Source: Bacteroidota bacterium (GTDB lineage: Bacteria; Bacteroidota; Bacteroidia; Bacteroidales; FEN-979). Taken from it: a stretch of 42,422 nt of DNA. Both the position numbers and the translations under genes were made by a program. Below the pieces are notes generated by a model. The model was not told the DNA's origin and did not search any database. It saw only the letters and a list, made by a program, of their open reading frames with translations. Each line of letters opens with the position of its first letter. Within the stretch, counting starts at the first letter, position 1. Positions 16,889 to 25,537 of this stretch are shown here, piece after piece. The stretch is taken from the NCBI GenBank assembly GCA_026391715.1, contig JAPLDO010000230.1:1-42422 (forward strand), read 5' to 3'.

Positions 16889-18367
16889 ATGAAAAAACTT
16901 CTATTTTTCCTTGGCAGCCTGGCTTTCACGGCTGCATTGCAGGCACAGATCATCCATGTGCCAGCCGATTTTCCAACTATCCAACAGGCAATTGATACTG
17001 CAAACGCCGGAGATACCGTGCTGGTTTCCCCCGGAACTTATGTGGAGAACATCGACTTTAAAGGAAACTTTTTAAACTTTAAAAACATCACCGTTGCCTC
17101 CCTTTTTCTGACCACCCTGGATACATCCTATATTTCCGCGACCATTATTGATGGTAATCAGTCGGGAAGTGTGATCACTTTAGGTGGTTTTGTGGACTCT
17201 TCAATGGTAATATCAGGATTCACGATTACAAACGGAAATTCATCCAAGGGTGGTGGAATTTGCATCGGAAAGCCTACTATTGTGGGTTTGATGGCAGGCG
17301 CTCCATCCCTTCAAAATTTGAAAATAATTAATAATTCCGCAGGTTCCGGGGGGGGAGTTTATGTTTTTGGTTCTGGCAGACCATCATTTTATAATGTTAC
17401 TGTTTCCGGCAATACAGCGGAAACCGGAGGAGGGCTGTGTTGCGATTCTGATAATCATGCGGGCGGATACAGTTCCGCATTCAAGTTAATGAATGTTACA
17501 ATTACCGATAATGTAGCAAGTCAACAAGGGGGTGGCATTCATTTGTTTTCACTCTCGACATGGATTAATGAATTGCAAAATGTACAAATTATCAACAATA
17601 CAGGAGCAAATGGTGGTGGGATTTATCTTTATAGCGGCACGTCAGTATTAACAAATGTGACCATTTCAGATAATTCCGGATCAGGGATTCAAATGTGGGG
17701 TTCTGAGGTATTACTGACGAATTCAATCGTATGGAATGATGAGCCAAATGAAATCCTTTTTGAAAATAACTCTTGGAATAGTATTTTAACTGTAATAAAT
17801 TCTGATATCCAGGGTGGGCAAAACGGCATCTTTACCAATAACAATGGATCAGTCAACTGGCTGGAAGGCAATATCAATGTTGATCCCCTGTTTGCCGGCA
17901 GCAGCGACCATACCTATGCTTTATCCGATGGCTCACCCTGCATTGATACCGGCACGCCAGATACCGCTGGATTAAATCTTCCTTTTGGAGATATCATCGG
18001 GAATAAGCGCATCTGGGATGGCAATGGCGATGGAATTGCCATCGTGGACATGGGAGCGTATGAGTTTGGGGCGATTCCGGCGGAGATTGATAAGCCGGCA
18101 GTTGGCAGTTGGCAGTTAGCAGTTGGCAGTTATCCGAATCCGATTATTGAATCAACGACTTTCAGGTATACGCTGAAAGAATCTATGCAGGTAAATATTC
18201 AGGTATTTGACGGTTTCGGGCAAATGGTTGCAGAACCTTTGAATGCATACCAATCAAAAGGCGAACAACAATTTGAATGGAATTCAGGGAACCTCCCTGC
18301 AGGGATCTACTACTATCGCATACAGGCAGGAAAGCAGGTGGGGAGTGGGAAGATTATCAAATTGTGA
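16889..18367 (+). CDS. Secreted beta-helix surface protein with T9SS sorting domain (copy 2)
   Basis: Start chosen at ATG 16889, which begins a signal peptide (MKKLLFFLGSLAFTAALQAQ). The upstream in-frame extension would begin inside the intergenic heptamer/inverted repeat and is rejected. The mature part opens like its neighbour (IIHVPADFPTIQQAIDTAN, GDTVLVSPGTYVEN) and continues as a right-handed beta-helix with repeated GGGI and NNTGANGGGIYLYSGTS rungs and a SDGSPCIDTGTPDTAG closing region. A linker made by five GGCAGTT-type 7-bp units (AVGSWQLAVGS) precedes the T9SS sorting domain YPNPIIESTTFRY, NLPAGIYYYRIQAG and GSGKIIKL. At 492 residues from this start it is shorter than copy 1. The pair probably arose by tandem duplication. 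It is predicted to be cell-surface; its binding partner or activity is unknown. Confidence 0.9.
   Translation: MKKLLFFLGSLAFTAALQAQIIHVPADFPTIQQAIDTANAGDTVLVSPGTYVENIDFKGNFLNFKNITVASLFLTTLDTSYISATIIDGNQSGSVITLGGFVDSSMVISGFTITNGNSSKGGGICIGKPTIVGLMAGAPSLQNLKIINNSAGSGGGVYVFGSGRPSFYNVTVSGNTAETGGGLCCDSDNHAGGYSSAFKLMNVTITDNVASQQGGGIHLFSLSTWINELQNVQIINNTGANGGGIYLYSGTSVLTNVTISDNSGSGIQMWGSEVLLTNSIVWNDEPNEILFENNSWNSILTVINSDIQGGQNGIFTNNNGSVNWLEGNINVDPLFAGSSDHTYALSDGSPCIDTGTPDTAGLNLPFGDIIGNKRIWDGNGDGIAIVDMGAYEFGAIPAEIDKPAVGSWQLAVGSYPNPIIESTTFRYTLKESMQVNIQVFDGFGQMVAEPLNAYQSKGEQQFEWNSGNLPAGIYYYRIQAGKQVGSGKIIKL
18097..18131 (+). repeat. Five 7-bp units (GGCAGTT) inside T9SS gene 2
   Basis: Units at 18097, 18104, 18111, 18118 (AGCAGTT) and 18125 span exactly 35 bp and are followed by ATCCGAATCCGATT, the same 14 bases that follow the unrelated repeat in gene 1. 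They encode the linker before the T9SS signal. Confidence 0.95.
18225..18286 (+). repeat. 62-bp direct repeat, copy in T9SS gene 2
   Basis: Identical to bases 16667-16728 in the neighbouring gene, within the sorting-domain coding region. See the first copy for interpretation. Confidence 0.95.
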
Positions 18368-18379
18368 AATGCGAAATCG

Positions 18380-18940
18380 TCAATTGAAGGTCGGATCTGC
18401 CGGGAAATTTGCCCAGATAGCATAATCCTTTCCCATGCTTTTCAGGTAATTGCTCCATAACGTTTCGGGGTGGTCATTGATGATTTCACTGACCGTTGTT
18501 TGGGATATAACCCAGGATTTTTCCCTGATTTCCTTGTCGAGCTGGTTGGGCGACCATCCGGAATAACCAAGGAAAAACCGGATATCATTTGGAAGCAGCT
18601 CTTTGGATTTCATCTTTTCGCGGATGACGTCAAGATCGCCTCCCCAATAAAGTCCTTCCATTACATGCAGACTATTGTCAATATCCGGACGCTTGTGCAG
18701 GTAAAACAGACTATCGGTCTTTACCGGTCCGCCAAGATAAACAGGTAACTTGTACGGCGGAAAATCTTTCAGAATTTCTTTCAGTCTGATTTCAATGGGC
18801 TTGTTGATGATCAGTCCGAATGTGCCTTCATCATTGTGCTCGGCGAGAAGTACAACCGCTTGTCGGAAGAAGAAATCGCGCAGCGCAGGTTCCGAAATGA
18901 GGATGGTTCCCTGCTTTGGTTTTATGACTGGTTTTTCCAT
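18380..18940 (-). CDS. YqgE/AlgH family protein
   Basis: A 186-residue protein matching the YqgE/AlgH (DUF179) family. It opens with KQGTILISEPALRDFFFRQAVVLLAEHNDEGTFGLIINKP, the signature region of the family. LPVYLGGPVKTDSLFYLHKRPD and then RFFLGYSGWSPNQLDKEI follow, ending in ETLWSNYLKSMGKDYAIWANFPADP. The length is the family norm. Structures are known for the family but its function is not established; the AlgH name comes from an alginate-regulation phenotype in Pseudomonas and should not be carried over. It is cytoplasmic and probably monocistronic. Its stop lies 12 bases from the T9SS gene 2 stop. Its start is 60 bases from the divergent murL start. Confidence 0.95.
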   Translation of the reverse strand: MEKPVIKPKQGTILISEPALRDFFFRQAVVLLAEHNDEGTFGLIINKPIEIRLKEILKDFPPYKLPVYLGGPVKTDSLFYLHKRPDIDNSLHVMEGLYWGGDLDVIREKMKSKELLPNDIRFFLGYSGWSPNQLDKEIREKSWVISQTTVSEIINDHPETLWSNYLKSMGKDYAIWANFPADPTFN

Positions 18941-18959
18941 GTTGTTCTCACAATTTTAG

Positions 18960-18967
18960 TATTTTTG
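18960..18967 (+). promoter_or_regulatory. Putative -7 element for the murL operon
   Basis: TATTTTTG matches the TAnnTTTG consensus 33 bases before the murL ATG. A TTG at 18942-18944 is present, but its 15-base spacing is short. On the opposite strand TAAAATTG could serve the divergent YqgE gene. Confidence 0.35.
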
Positions 18968-19000
18968 CGCAGGCTCGTCCGACAAATATAATACCATTTC

Positions 19001-20380
19001 ATGCTAAGATCAAACAGGCGCGACAGATTTCTGCAATTAAAGGAACAGTTTCCTTTTTTCGTATTTGAAAAGCAGGAATATTCGCTCGGTAGCCGCGGTC
19101 TCGAAATCCGGTTTACTTTTAATCTCGCTGACCAATATAAGTTTTACCCTACGCTTTTTATACCAAGGAAATCCTGTTTCCTGTCCGATGAAAATATTGC
19201 AAACCGCCTGCCCAATATTGTTTTCAACATCGGAATGATCGAACTGATCAGCTACTGGAAAGCAGCCTGTCCCCCCAATCTTATTATTCAGCCCTACGGC
19301 TTGTTTCCCGAACAGGTTAAATGGTGGAAACATCTTTATTTTCATGGGTTAGGCGAGTTTTTTTATCTGAATTCCATCCATTCTGATAAGGACACATTTT
19401 TGAATATTGAAGTTGCCTCCAAAAATCATCTTCCGCCTCAAAGTTATTCCCTCGATAATTCCATTATCATTCCGGTTGGCGGGGGAAAAGATTCAGCGGT
19501 AACGCTAGAAATACTTGGAGGTATGCCAGGAACTCTTCCACTGGTTTTAAATCCTCGGAAAGCCTGCATCGAATCAATGGTTGCAGCGGGATTTCCGGCG
19601 AACGATTATTTCGAAATCCTTCGAACCATTGATCCTCTGCTGCTTTCGCTGAACGACATGGGTTTTCTTAACGGGCATACTCCGTTTTCGGCGATTCTCG
19701 GCTTTCTTACCGTTCTAGCATCGGCGATGACCGGTAAAAAACATATTGCTCTTTCAAATGAATCAAGCGCCAACGAACCAACTATTCCGGGAACTGATAT
19801 CAATCATCAGTACTCAAAATCGTTTGCTTTTGAAACTGGTTTCCGCCAATATATTTCTACCTGGATTAATCCAGAAATCAACTACTTCAGTTTTCTGAGA
19901 CCCCTGCATGAGCTACAGATCGCGGCGCTTTTCTCCGGCTTTCCCAAATATCATCCTGTTTTTAAAAGCTGCAATGCAGGAAGTAAAACCGATACATGGT
20001 GCTGTAATTGCCCAAAATGCCTGTTCACATACATAATATTGGCTCCTTTTTTACCCGAAACCAGCCTTTACGCTATTTTTGGAAAAAACCTGTTATCCAC
20101 TGAAAAATTACTGCCCTGGTTTGAGCAGTTATCAGGATTGGCAGAGGAAAAACCATTTGATTGCATCGGCACGGTTGATGAAGTAAATGTAGCGCTCTGT
20201 GAAATCATCGGCAGAAACTCTTTGGATTCACTCCCTTTTCTTCTCGATTATTACCGGAATAGTCGTTTGTATCCACAATGTTTGCCAGGGAATTTTGAGC
20301 AAACTCTCCTCGCTTTTTCACCTCATCATCATTTGCCGCCCGAATTTGAACAAATACTCAAAAATGTAATCTATGGATAA
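19001..20380 (+). CDS. murL: MurL-like UDP-MurNAc-L-Ala-L-Glu epimerase
   Basis: A 459-residue protein that I assign to the MurL family. In Xanthomonas oryzae MurL epimerises the terminal L-Glu of UDP-MurNAc-L-Ala-L-Glu to D-Glu in an ATP- and Mg-dependent reaction. Seen here: an N-terminal domain of about 150 residues, a PP-loop-like nucleotide motif GGGKDS at 160-165, LSNESSAN near 251-258 followed by NHQYSKSFAFE at 268-278, FLRPLHELQIAALF at 298-311, and a cysteine cluster WCCNCPKCLF at 333-342. These match my memory of the family. The strongest support is context: its last 8 bases overlap the start of a MurD-type ligase, exactly the partner expected. The protein is cytoplasmic, with no signal or membrane segment. 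No MurI racemase lies in the window. The alternative is an unrelated PP-loop ATPase, for example a thiolation-like enzyme. Confidence 0.8.
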   Translation: MLRSNRRDRFLQLKEQFPFFVFEKQEYSLGSRGLEIRFTFNLADQYKFYPTLFIPRKSCFLSDENIANRLPNIVFNIGMIELISYWKAACPPNLIIQPYGLFPEQVKWWKHLYFHGLGEFFYLNSIHSDKDTFLNIEVASKNHLPPQSYSLDNSIIIPVGGGKDSAVTLEILGGMPGTLPLVLNPRKACIESMVAAGFPANDYFEILRTIDPLLLSLNDMGFLNGHTPFSAILGFLTVLASAMTGKKHIALSNESSANEPTIPGTDINHQYSKSFAFETGFRQYISTWINPEINYFSFLRPLHELQIAALFSGFPKYHPVFKSCNAGSKTDTWCCNCPKCLFTYIILAPFLPETSLYAIFGKNLLSTEKLLPWFEQLSGLAEEKPFDCIGTVDEVNVALCEIIGRNSLDSLPFLLDYYRNSRLYPQCLPGNFEQTLLAFSPHHHLPPEFEQILKNVIYG

Positions 20381-21773
20381 CCTGATCCGGGAACGTTTTG
20401 CCGAAAAATCCGTGGCGCTTCTGGGGTTTGGCAGAGAGGGGCAATCCACCTATTCACTGATAAGACGGGTATTGCCTGATTTGCCATTAACCATTGCCGA
20501 CGCCAATGAAAATGTAGTCGCAAATCCTTTGGTCGCCGGCGATAAAAACCTGCAATTTATCACCGGAGAAGGTTATTTATCGCATCTCCTTGAATTTGAT
20601 CTGATTGTTCGCTCGCCTGGAATTACTGTCTGGCAACTTACCGGTTTGCCGGGACAACCCGTAGCTGATGGTCAGATTCTTCGCGAGAAAATTACTTCTC
20701 AAACAGAATTGTTCCTCGAAAAGTACAGCGCTCAGGTAATCGGAATTACCGGCACTAAAGGAAAAAGTACAACGTCAAGTCTTATTCATCATATTCTGCG
20801 GTGCGCCGGTCGCGATGTTTTACTTGCCGGAAATATCGGCAACCCTGTTTTCCATATAACAGGGCTAATCACTGCGGAAACACTCATTGTTGTTGAATTG
20901 TCATCGCATCAACTGGAATTTCTGAAGGTCGCCCCTCATATTTCGGTTTTTTTGAATCTTTTTCAGGAACACCTCGATGCATACTCATCCTACGAAGCCT
21001 ATCAGCAAGCCAAATTAAATATTACGAGGTATCAGTCAGAATCAGATTTCATCGTATTTAACGCAGACGATAATCTGGTTTCCGCGCTAATCAAGCCGTT
21101 TCTTCGTTTTCGGAAGGGGTTTTCTTATTCGCTTTCAGTCAAACAGGAAAAAGGAACATCTCTTCGCGACGGACAAATTATGTTTTGCGATGGATCAAAG
21201 GAGGTTCCGGTATGGAAAATTCATCAGGATCGTTTCCTGCGCGGGGAGCATAATCTGAAAAACATAATGGCGGCAATTAATGTAGCAATGATTGTCGGTA
21301 TTGATCCCGAATTTATTGAAGAGGGAATTGCCACATTCAAGGGATTGGAACACAGGCTTGAATATGTTGGCGAATATAAAAAGATTCATTTTTACAACGA
21401 CTCCATTGCAACCATCCCCGAAGCATGCATCGAGGCAATCAAGGCAATACCTTTGGTTGATACGCTTGTGGCTGGCGGTTTCGACCGGGGAATTGATTAC
21501 GCCGGACTCGGCAGTTTTCTTGCCGGTTCCGGCGTAAGGAATATCATACTCATTGGCGCCGCCGGTTACCGCATCGGCAAAGAAATTCAACACGTTTCAT
21601 CGGGCAAAAAACAGCTTTTCTTTATAAACAGGTTTGATGATTTTGCGCCAATTGCCTTCCGCGAAACGCGTCCCGGAAATGTATGCCTCCTTTCTCCCGC
21701 CGCCGCAAGTTATGATGAATTTCAAAATTTCGAAGAACGTGGGAAAAGATTCCGCGAACTCATTCAAAGGTAA
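20373..21773 (+). CDS. murD2: MurD-type ligase, probably MurD2 (L-Glu adding)
   Basis: A 466-residue Mur ligase of the MurD type. The N-terminal Rossmann part holds LLGFGREGQST, the ATP P-loop GTKGKSTTSS starts at residue 127, and the central domain has GNIGNPVF, VVELSSHQLEFL, and LNLFQEHLDAYSSYEAYQQAK. The C-terminal domain contains GEHNLKNIMAAINVA, GLEHRLEYVG, NDSIATIPEA and LSPAAASYDEFQNFEERGKRF, as in MurD. The ATG overlaps the murL stop (ATGGATAA), so the two are co-translated. In organisms with MurL, the partner MurD2 joins L-Glu, not D-Glu, to UDP-MurNAc-L-Ala. I therefore favour MurD2; sequence alone does not fix the stereospecificity, and a classic MurD elsewhere in the genome would sharpen the call. 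The stop overlaps the next gene by one base. Confidence 0.85.
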   Translation: MDNLIRERFAEKSVALLGFGREGQSTYSLIRRVLPDLPLTIADANENVVANPLVAGDKNLQFITGEGYLSHLLEFDLIVRSPGITVWQLTGLPGQPVADGQILREKITSQTELFLEKYSAQVIGITGTKGKSTTSSLIHHILRCAGRDVLLAGNIGNPVFHITGLITAETLIVVELSSHQLEFLKVAPHISVFLNLFQEHLDAYSSYEAYQQAKLNITRYQSESDFIVFNADDNLVSALIKPFLRFRKGFSYSLSVKQEKGTSLRDGQIMFCDGSKEVPVWKIHQDRFLRGEHNLKNIMAAINVAMIVGIDPEFIEEGIATFKGLEHRLEYVGEYKKIHFYNDSIATIPEACIEAIKAIPLVDTLVAGGFDRGIDYAGLGSFLAGSGVRNIILIGAAGYRIGKEIQHVSSGKKQLFFINRFDDFAPIAFRETRPGNVCLLSPAAASYDEFQNFEERGKRFRELIQR

Positions 21774-22750
21774 TGATGAAAATAAACGGAGATTGCATGT
21801 CTTTCGCTGGTAAGTTTCTTTTAATCATCAGTGGCGCATTTTTTTCATCAGGTTTAACCGGGCAAAATTTGAATTATGAAAAAGTTGTCAATGGTTACAT
21901 TGAGAAATATAAGGGCATTGCGGTTAATGAAATGAACCTTTTTAAAATTCCGGCAAGCATTATTCTTGCTCAGGGTATCCTTGAATCAACTGCCGGTACA
22001 AGCAAACTCGCCGCGGATGCAAATAATCATTTCGGAATTAAATGTCATAAAGAGTGGTCGGGAAAGACCTTTATTCAGGATGATGAAACCAAAAATGAGT
22101 GTTTCAGAAAGTACAGCGATCCGTTGGAGTCGTTCCGCGATCATTCTCATTTCCTCACCCGGCGCGACCGTTACAAATCTTTGTTTACTCTTGAAATAAC
22201 CGATTACCAGGGATGGGCTCGCGGATTGAAAGCCGCCGGTTATGCTACTAATCCAAAATATGCCGACCTTTTAATCAAAACCATCGAAACCTATAAACTT
22301 CACAAATTTGATAAAGTTATGGCAGGAAAGCCAAAACCGGAAACCGTTCAGGCTTCTGATGTGGCATTGGGAGATGAAGTTCAGCTTGGGTTCAGGTTAA
22401 TCGGACAAGGCGCTACCGGCAGGGATATTTTTCTGAATAACCGCCGCAAGCTGATAATTGCCCAAAACGATGATAACGTCTATCTGATTTCCAGAGATTT
22501 TAATATCAGCGTTGAAAAGTTGCTTACCGCCAACGACCTGGCATTTGCCACTTCATTAAAACCCGGTCAAATCGTATATCTTGAACAAAAACGCCGCCGG
22601 GCAAGCGTGAAATATCACACATTCAGGGAAGGCGAAACGTTATATGGAATTTCCCAGCAATACGGCGTCAAACTGAAGATGATCTATAAGCGTAATAATC
22701 TACATGATTTGGTTGAGCCAAAGCCGGGAACGGTTTTAAAACTTAGATAA
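21773..22750 (+). CDS. Exported N-acetylglucosaminidase (GH73) with LysM
   Basis: A 325-residue cell-wall hydrolase. An N-terminal signal region (FLLIISGAFFSSGLTG, about residues 15-30) leads to a GH73/FlgJ-type glucosaminidase domain: FKIPASIILAQGILESTAGTSKLA (catalytic Glu in ILES), NNHFGIKCHKEW, FRKYSDPLESFRDHSHFL, and YQGWARGLKAAGYATNPKYADLL. The C-terminal half has LysM-type peptidoglycan-binding units: one weaker (ISRDFNISVEKLLTANDL, LKPGQIVYL) and one clear (YHTFREGETLYGISQQYGVKLKMIYKRN, PGTVLKLR). It should cut glycan strands in the periplasm. The start codon overlaps the murD2 stop (TAATG), making this the third member of a wall-synthesis operon; a second ATG follows immediately. Its 3' end overlaps the convergent DUF3352-like gene by 15 bases. 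Confidence 0.92.
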   Translation: MMKINGDCMSFAGKFLLIISGAFFSSGLTGQNLNYEKVVNGYIEKYKGIAVNEMNLFKIPASIILAQGILESTAGTSKLAADANNHFGIKCHKEWSGKTFIQDDETKNECFRKYSDPLESFRDHSHFLTRRDRYKSLFTLEITDYQGWARGLKAAGYATNPKYADLLIKTIETYKLHKFDKVMAGKPKPETVQASDVALGDEVQLGFRLIGQGATGRDIFLNNRRKLIIAQNDDNVYLISRDFNISVEKLLTANDLAFATSLKPGQIVYLEQKRRRASVKYHTFREGETLYGISQQYGVKLKMIYKRNNLHDLVEPKPGTVLKLR

Positions 22751-25474
22751 GCGGTAATTTTTTACAATTCTGCCCGCTCCAACAATTAAGCTCATCGGTC
22801 GTCCTTTTTCAAGGATACCAATATCAAACGGCGTATTTCCCCTGATCCCGGATTCAAGTTCACAGTAACCCTTATGGTCGAATAGAAACAGCTCATTGGT
22901 TTCGGGGACAACAAAACCAACAAGCGCCTTCCCGCCCGGACCATGAAGAATGAATGGGTCATTCCTGATGTCGCGCCGAAAGGCATAAGAATAAATAAGT
23001 TTATAGTTTCGATTGTAATAGAATATTTGGTTACGATCGGAATAGATAAACTCCGGTTGAGCGTTTCCGGTAATATCTTCATAGAAAAACCGGTGATCGG
23101 GCGAGAAAATATTCAAAGTAACCTCCGACTTTCTGCCGTTTTCCTGAATGAAAACCAGTTTACCGCCGTGTCCGGTAGTAAGAATGACGCCCTTTTTGTT
23201 TGTTTTGTTGCAGTAAAAACCAGAGGATGGCGCCGCTATAAATCCGGGATTTAGCGCAATCGCCGGATTTCCGTCAGGGTTGGTGATAATGGTTTTTCCG
23301 CTGTTACCAGTTACCACGAAATAATGACGGTTTCCAATATTAAGATCATAAGCCTCGTGTGAAATTTCTTCTCCGATATTCGGACGTTTCCAATCGGGAA
23401 AAGATGTTCCTTCAAGGTTAAATTTATATAGCCGGTTGTCCTGAAAAGCGACCAGAATAGTGTAAACATCATTTTTATCGGGTGGTATGAGCGTAAGTGC
23501 GTTTGTAGCCCTCAGTGGAAAACGCATCGGATATTTATCGGCAAAACGACCATCCGCATGAAGCATATACAGGTGCGTATCGGTGTTGAAAAGGAGAAAC
23601 AACGAATCATAACCTGGACGGGCAATTGTGTGGATTTCACCTTGAATGTTACCCATGATTGGTAATTTCCACCTAATCTCACCTTCGGGCGAAATCAGGT
23701 AAAGCTTATTATTAATATCAGCCAGAATAATTGCTTTATCACCGTTTCTGGTAATGTTGATGATTTTTGGCGATTTGCCGATAGTTGTGTCAAGTCTTGC
23801 CTGCCATTGAAGCGGTCCTTCATTTTCAAGGTTAGGATTATACCGTAGAAAAAAATTGGAGTAGAAAAGTCCGTCGGCATTACTGAACTGGAATGCAATG
23901 GATTCTATTTTTCGCAAACTGTCCAGAACAGGGTTCAACTGTGCCGAGAGGCTCTGACTCAGTAATTTTTGAATAGTATGGATAGCGTTTCGAGTATTAT
24001 AATAGCTGTAAACATTATAATTATCCGGAAGGTTTGAGGCAAAGTCGCTGTAAGTCTTGTCTTTTTCAAGTGTTGCGCTTTCCTGAAATTGATTTATGAT
24101 TTGCTCAATATCTTTTGTCGAATTTCCCATAACGAGATATCCATTTACAAACGTGAAGCATTTTACTTTTACTTTGCCGAAAATTTCTCCAAACAAAGAC
24201 GGGAAAAATGGCGGAAGATCAAGAAGATAGACTTTGCTGCCCTGATATACCACAGAATCGGATTTTAGTCCGATACTATCGCCAAGCGCTAACAGCAACG
24301 AAGCTGCTTTAACAGTATCGGACGCTGCAATCGCAGCGCAATCGCGCTCCTCGGCGCTTCCGGGGTTATCGAGTCCAAAAACGCAGGCTTCGCTGCCTAT
24401 CCAGGGAAGAAAATATTCGCCGATATTCAGTTGAAAATGATCTATAAGGGAAGCAACGGCATTTTGGTCGGCGGTGGATTTTTCATCGTTTATTGTACGC
24501 GACTGAAAACGACGCGAAAAGCGCGCAGGATCGCTCCATCCATAAGCAGTGAAATAAATGGCGTTTGATGGAACAATAGCAGAAATTTCCATTTTTTGGG
24601 GTTCCTGATCGGAGAAAAGCGAAAGAAATTGCTGACTGCTGTCTGATGCAACCGTGATGCCATTGAACAATAGTTCATCTTTTTTGATGATGAGATCAAG
24701 CCCGCTCCAGTCGGCAAAACCGGAGAATTTTATCAGGTCGGCGAGAGTTTCTTCCCTGGTAATGGTAGATAAAACGAGTGAGAAAAAACGGTAATTAATA
24801 TAAATGTTGGCGTCGGCTTTTTTCCCAACGGTTGCTTCAACTTTTTTAAACCCGGCAGAAGTTGCGAGCGGGGTATTGAGGGAGAGCCGGTCAATTGATC
24901 TTTTTACGAGGTTGGCATGGTAGCTGCCTGTGAAAACTCCCTTCATCACTGCGAAATAAAAAGGGTTGCGGACGCCTTTTACCTGAATTCGGTGAAGGTT
25001 TGTTGTGGAATATGGAGTGGAAGTAATTATTGCTTTATCCTCTGTAAGATCTTTTATAAAATCAAGAATATATGTATCGGGATCAGCGCCATTAACCGAA
25101 GCAAGGTATAGCGCTCCGAAATTTGAACGTCCGCTCAGCGTAATGGCAACCCAAATTTTGTATTGCTGAAAAATGTGGCTGATCTCCTGGTTTTTCCGGC
25201 TTGCTGAATCAAAGTACTGAAGTTCATTGCGAACAATAATTATCCCAGGAAATTGTGAAATGGATTTCCATAAAAGATTCGAACGGTTCAACTCATCTAA
25301 CAGGTTACCAGTTTGGTTCAGTTGGATGATCAGCGCTGTATTTCCTGGTATGGCATTAAAAGGGGATTCGGCGGGACGATGAAATTTTTGATACAAATTG
25401 AATCCAAGCCACGAAAAACCCGCTATGGCAAGAAGAACAAAAAGTGAAATCAGTACAATCCTGATATTTTTCAT
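22736..25474 (-). CDS. Membrane-anchored DUF3352-like / beta-propeller-like protein
   Basis: A large protein of 912 residues from the preferred ATG at 25474, where MKNIRIVLISLFVLLAIAGFSWLGF forms a membrane anchor; the longer frame from 25501 only adds nine residues. The N-terminal half resembles the DUF3352-type domain (AESPFNAIPGNTALIIQLNQ, LYLASVNGADPDTYILDFI, repeated substrate-free beta-alpha units). The second half looks like a beta-propeller or PQQ-like repeat region, with blades such as NGDKAIILADINNKLYLISPEGEIRWKLP, LLFNTDTHLYMLHADGRFADKYP and RHYFVVTGNSGKTIITNPDGN. It faces the periplasm. It is the last gene of a minus-strand run with rnhB, 63 bases downstream. The function is unknown; a scaffold or envelope-assembly role is a guess. 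The end overlaps the GH73 gene by 15 bases. Confidence 0.75.
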   Translation of the reverse strand: MKNIRIVLISLFVLLAIAGFSWLGFNLYQKFHRPAESPFNAIPGNTALIIQLNQTGNLLDELNRSNLLWKSISQFPGIIIVRNELQYFDSASRKNQEISHIFQQYKIWVAITLSGRSNFGALYLASVNGADPDTYILDFIKDLTEDKAIITSTPYSTTNLHRIQVKGVRNPFYFAVMKGVFTGSYHANLVKRSIDRLSLNTPLATSAGFKKVEATVGKKADANIYINYRFFSLVLSTITREETLADLIKFSGFADWSGLDLIIKKDELLFNGITVASDSSQQFLSLFSDQEPQKMEISAIVPSNAIYFTAYGWSDPARFSRRFQSRTINDEKSTADQNAVASLIDHFQLNIGEYFLPWIGSEACVFGLDNPGSAEERDCAAIAASDTVKAASLLLALGDSIGLKSDSVVYQGSKVYLLDLPPFFPSLFGEIFGKVKVKCFTFVNGYLVMGNSTKDIEQIINQFQESATLEKDKTYSDFASNLPDNYNVYSYYNTRNAIHTIQKLLSQSLSAQLNPVLDSLRKIESIAFQFSNADGLFYSNFFLRYNPNLENEGPLQWQARLDTTIGKSPKIINITRNGDKAIILADINNKLYLISPEGEIRWKLPIMGNIQGEIHTIARPGYDSLFLLFNTDTHLYMLHADGRFADKYPMRFPLRATNALTLIPPDKNDVYTILVAFQDNRLYKFNLEGTSFPDWKRPNIGEEISHEAYDLNIGNRHYFVVTGNSGKTIITNPDGNPAIALNPGFIAAPSSGFYCNKTNKKGVILTTGHGGKLVFIQENGRKSEVTLNIFSPDHRFFYEDITGNAQPEFIYSDRNQIFYYNRNYKLIYSYAFRRDIRNDPFILHGPGGKALVGFVVPETNELFLFDHKGYCELESGIRGNTPFDIGILEKGRPMSLIVGAGRIVKNYRLSKF

Positions 25475-25537
25475 GGATGGTTTCTGTGAAAACCGGTGCA
25501 AAGGTAGCCGTAAGAAATAAAGCAGGGGAAAAAGTTT

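Noticed and set aside
18460-18960. Plus-strand frames opposite the YqgE gene
   Set aside because: They are antisense shadows of a well-matched YqgE gene.
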